The notes below the pieces were generated by a model that saw only the letters and a program-made list of their open reading frames with translations, did not search any database and was not told the origin of the DNA. From JBFMCT01 sp046565765 (GTDB taxonomy: Bacteria; Actinomycetota; Acidimicrobiia; Acidimicrobiales; AC-14): 20,857 bases of DNA. This document shows, in pieces, positions 18,647 to 20,857 of the stretch. Within the stretch, counting starts at the first letter, position 1; each line of letters opens with the position of its first letter. The position numbers were made by a program, and so were the translations under genes. The stretch covers positions 1-20,857 of the forward strand of contig JBKHXX010000082.1 of assembly GCA_046565765.1 (NCBI GenBank), written 5' to 3'.

Positions 18647-19462
18647 ATGACCACCGGCCACATCATCCCGGGCTGGGAGGAGGAGGCGGCGCCGTCGGAC
18701 TCCCCCCAGCCCCCGCCGCCCGAGCCGAGCCACGCCGAGCGGGCCCGCACCGTCGTCGCCGCCCAGACCCGGGGCGCGCTGTCGACGCTGGCGGTGGGCG
18801 CCGACGGCGCGCCCTTCGGATCGGTCGTGACGTACGGGGTCGACACGGTCGGGCGCCCGTCGTTCTTCGTCAGCACCATGGCCGAGCACACCCGCAACCT
18901 CGACGCCGACCCGCGGGCGAGCCTGCTCGTCGTCGAGGAGACGGCCGCCGGCGCCGACCCCCTGGCGTCCGCCCGGGTGACGCTGATGGGGACGGCCGTC
19001 GAGGTCGTCGACCCCGAGGAGCGGGCCGCCGCCCGGGCCGGCTACCTGGCCGCCAACCCCAACGCCTTCTACGTCGACTACGGCGACTTCCGGTGCCTGC
19101 GCCTGGAGGTCACGGGCGTGCGCTACGTCGGCGGCTTCGGGCGCATGAGCTGGGTGGGCCCGGCCGAGTACGCGGCAGCCGAGGCCGATCCGCTGCATCC
19201 CGTCGCCGCCGGCATCCTCGGCCACATGAACGCCGACCACGCCGACGCCCTGGCCACCCTCGTCGCCCATTTCGGAGGTGAGCCCGAGGTGACCGGGGCC
19301 TCCATGACCGCCGTCGACCGCTACGGGTTCGAGGTCGTGGCCCGCTTCGACGGCGACCGGAGGCAGGCGGTGCGGATCGGCTTCCGCGCTCCACAGTCCT
19401 CGGCGGACGACGTCCGCAAGGAGCTCATCGGCATGCTGGCGGAGGCCCGGGCCGGCGGCTGA
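18647..19462 (+). CDS. HugZ-like split-barrel/DUF2470 protein
   Basis: The 271-residue protein has an FMN-binding-type split barrel (PNPOx fold, about 30-170: ARTVVAAQTRGALSTLAV, PFGSVVTYGVD, FFVSTMAEHTRNLDADPRASLLV, GTAVEVVDPEE) and a C-terminal DUF2470 domain with HMNADHADALATLV (about 195-208). This architecture is shared by HugZ-type haem-degrading proteins and the plastid glutamyl-tRNA-reductase-binding protein, so a role in haem or tetrapyrrole handling is likely. It is 17 nt downstream of the oxidase gene and probably in the same operon. The Pro-rich N-terminal ~30 residues look unstructured. Confidence 0.8.
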   Translation: MTTGHIIPGWEEEAAPSDSPQPPPPEPSHAERARTVVAAQTRGALSTLAVGADGAPFGSVVTYGVDTVGRPSFFVSTMAEHTRNLDADPRASLLVVEETAAGADPLASARVTLMGTAVEVVDPEERAAARAGYLAANPNAFYVDYGDFRCLRLEVTGVRYVGGFGRMSWVGPAEYAAAEADPLHPVAAGILGHMNADHADALATLVAHFGGEPEVTGASMTAVDRYGFEVVARFDGDRRQAVRIGFRAPQSSADDVRKELIGMLAEARAGG

Positions 19463-19478
19463 GCGGAGCTGGACGGTC

Positions 19479-20513
19479 TCAGAGCGTCCGCCACACCGGG
19501 CACATCCGCTCGGGCCGGAACTTGCCACCGGTGCCACCCACCGGCTCGACGACCACATGGTCGACCACGGCCCGGATGATGGCCCGGCGCTGATCCTTGG
19601 TCATGGTGGGCCAGCGGTCGGCCAGCTCCTCGCCCGTGCCGGCGATGGTCAGTATCACCTTGGCGGAGTCGACGACCCGGAGGCGGCTCTCGTTGCCGGT
19701 CAGCCGGCGCGCGATGTCGCGCCGGGCCTGCTGCCACTCGGTGCGGGTGATCTTTCGACCGCCCCAGAGGACGGCTAGTTCCTTCAAACGGTCCAGGTCC
19801 CCGTGGATCTCCGCCACGATCCCCCGGATCTCCCCGCTGACCTGCTGGACGGGGTGAAAGGTGCCTCGCGCCATCTCCAGGAACTCCTGGGAGTCCACCC
19901 GACAGACGACGCTGTCGCGCACGAACTCCTCGGCGAAGCGCGACTTGACGATGACGCCCGAGCAGCCGCCCGCCGCCGGCGCCGGGCACCGGTAGTACTG
20001 GTTCGCCTCGCTGCGGTACAGGAAGTGGAGCGAGCCCCCGCACCGGCCGCAACGCAGCAGGCCGTTGAGCAGCGATCGCCGGGGCGGGCGGCGGCGCAGC
20101 GAGCGCGACGACCGCAGGGCGACCAGCCGCTCGTGGGTCGACCGGTCGAGGATCGGCGGGAACCGCTCCGCCAGCACGCCCGCCCGGTCGGCGTGCAGGC
20201 CGGCCAGCCGCGGCTGGATCAGCAGGGCGGACAGCGCGTTCACCCGCCACGGGCCGCCGGTCGTGCTGCGCAGGCCCCGGCAGTTCCACTCCTGCACGAT
20301 GGAGGACAGCGTCTCCCCGTCGAGCACCCGGCGCGCCGCGTCCCGGATGGCGGCCGCCTCCTGCTCGACGATCCGGCTCCGGTCGTGCACGTGCCCGAAC
20401 CCCCGGGGACCGAAGTTTGCGGCGGTCGCCTCCCGTCGGGCCTGTCGCTCCGCCTCGATGCTGCCGAGCACCAGGTCGATCTCACTCAGCACCGCTTCCT
20501 GCTGCTGCGCCAT
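19479..20513 (-). pseudogene. Large serine recombinase fragment lacking the catalytic domain
   Basis: The 344 residues match the middle and C-terminus of a large serine recombinase: the Recombinase domain (IVEQEAAAIRDAARRVLDGETLSSIVQEWNCRGLRSTTGGPW, about 48-90, then PRLAGLHADR), the zinc-ribbon domain with Cys155, Cys158, Cys176 and Cys184, and a coiled coil (about 223-285). The N-terminal resolvase domain with the nucleophilic serine is missing, and none of the upstream frames to 20730 encodes it. The frame extends to a TTG at 20576 without adding homology. It is therefore a decayed integrase, or much less likely a stand-alone DNA-binding protein. It converges on the HugZ-like gene. Confidence 0.78.
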
Positions 20514-20599
20514 TGCCTGGCCGTACGGAGCGGGTGCGGCTGCGGATGACGATCGAAAAAAACCGTGACATTGCAACAGGAACCTTCGCTCGCAACGTC

Positions 20600-20629
20600 A
20601 TGACAAGGCCTCGGGCGGCTTCTTACAGT
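20600..20629 (+). promoter_or_regulatory. Candidate promoter of the right-edge membrane gene
   Basis: ATGACA (20600-20605), 18-bp spacer, TACAGT (20624-20629). The -35 overlaps the palindrome GTCATGAC (20597-20604). Start point near 20636 gives a ~95-nt leader. The -10 is identical to that of the cpaBEF promoter. Confidence 0.4.
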
Positions 20630-20730
20630 CCCGGCACCAACTGGGCCGAGCACTGCCGCAGCCTCCGTCATCCTCCGCGCCACCACTCCCGCCGACGGCC
20701 CAACCACCTCAGGGGAGGAAGAGACCAAGC

Positions 20731-20857
20731 ATGATGCAGCGGTGGAGGTCGGCCAGCAGCCAAGCTGGTCAGGCCACGTTTTCGCTGATCCTCGTCGTCG
20801 TCGTCGTTGCGATCGCAGTCGTACTGCTGTACCGCACGGCGTGGACGGCCGACAGCA
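20731..20857 (+). CDS. Partial single-pass membrane protein, possibly TadE-like
   Basis: Only the first 42 codons are in the window. ATG20731 (or 20734) follows an AGGGGAGGAAGAG purine run at 20711-20723. A short basic N-terminus (MMQRWRSASSQAG) leads into QATFSLILVVVVVAIAVVLLY, a single membrane helix. The GQATFSL start of the helix recalls the RGQATVEL entry of TadE/TadF pseudopilins, which would fit the Tad genes elsewhere in the window, but the match is short and unsure. The gene continues past the right edge. Confidence 0.5.
   Translation, partial: MMQRWRSASSQAGQATFSLILVVVVVAIAVVLLYRTAWTADS

Noticed and set aside
19471..19489. Hairpin GGACG...CGTCC between the HugZ-like gene and the recombinase fragment
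   Set aside because: Only a 5-bp stem, partly inside the recombinase end; too weak to call a terminator.
20555..20561. A7 run before the recombinase as the cause of a frameshift hiding the catalytic domain
   Set aside because: None of the upstream frames to 20730 encodes a resolvase domain, so restoring the frame would not rescue it.
19479..20576. Serine recombinase fragment as the integrase of the cpaF element
   Set aside because: It is 14 kb of normal chromosome away from the junction and lacks the catalytic domain.
1..20857. CRISPR array
   Set aside because: No regularly spaced repeats of 25-40 bp seen on reading the window.

Overview
The window is high-GC DNA (roughly 70% by eye) with many GTG/TTG starts, several apparently leaderless genes (a TANNNT -10 box 5-7 nt before the start codon), a class II DAHP synthase and Tad/Cpa pilus genes. 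This fits a chromosome of an actinomycete-type bacterium. An Acidimicrobiia-like lineage is a guess from general gene content; nothing in the window fixes the taxon.

Region 1 (1-about 5280) is the right end of an integrated phage or phage-satellite element. It carries a tightly packed small gene pair, an HK97-type prohead protease, two small Cys-rich zinc-finger proteins, a reverse-strand secreted protein with its own structured leader, a ribbon-helix-helix (RHH) regulator coupled to an AT-richer membrane-anchored protein, a P-loop/deaminase fusion of the anti-phage dCTP/dCMP deaminase (AvcD/DcdV) type, and a strongly promoted small basic protein converging tail-to-tail on the deaminase. The element ends inside cpaF (tadA). 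Only the N-terminal 178-180 codons of that gene remain before an unrelated tail and a stop, so the chromosome/element junction lies at about 5270-5290. The block 2398-5104 looks like defence cargo and is the most likely place for a new system.

Region 2 (5236-7944, minus strand) is the cpaB-cpaE-cpaF (rcpC-tadZ-tadA) operon head of a Tad pilus. It has a recognisable promoter at 7944-7916 and its third gene is broken by the element.

Region 3 (7984-17030) is ordinary chromosome: a HExxH metallopeptidase, a bidirectional terminator, nadD-rsfS (NAD synthesis and ribosome silencing), a divergent class II DAHP synthase (shikimate entry), a GT-C-type membrane glycosyltransferase, proA with a coupled GNAT gene, and a divergent nfeD-SPFH/stomatin-GNAT operon.

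Region 4 (17173-19462) has a membrane/coiled-coil protein of unknown role, a diiron oxidase with every metal ligand of the alternative oxidase family and closest in motif to plastid terminal oxidase (PTOX), and a HugZ-like split-barrel/DUF2470 protein probably in the same operon.

Region 5 (19479-20857) has a large serine recombinase fragment lacking its catalytic domain, then the promoter and first 42 codons of a single-pass membrane protein, possibly TadE-like, that runs off the window.
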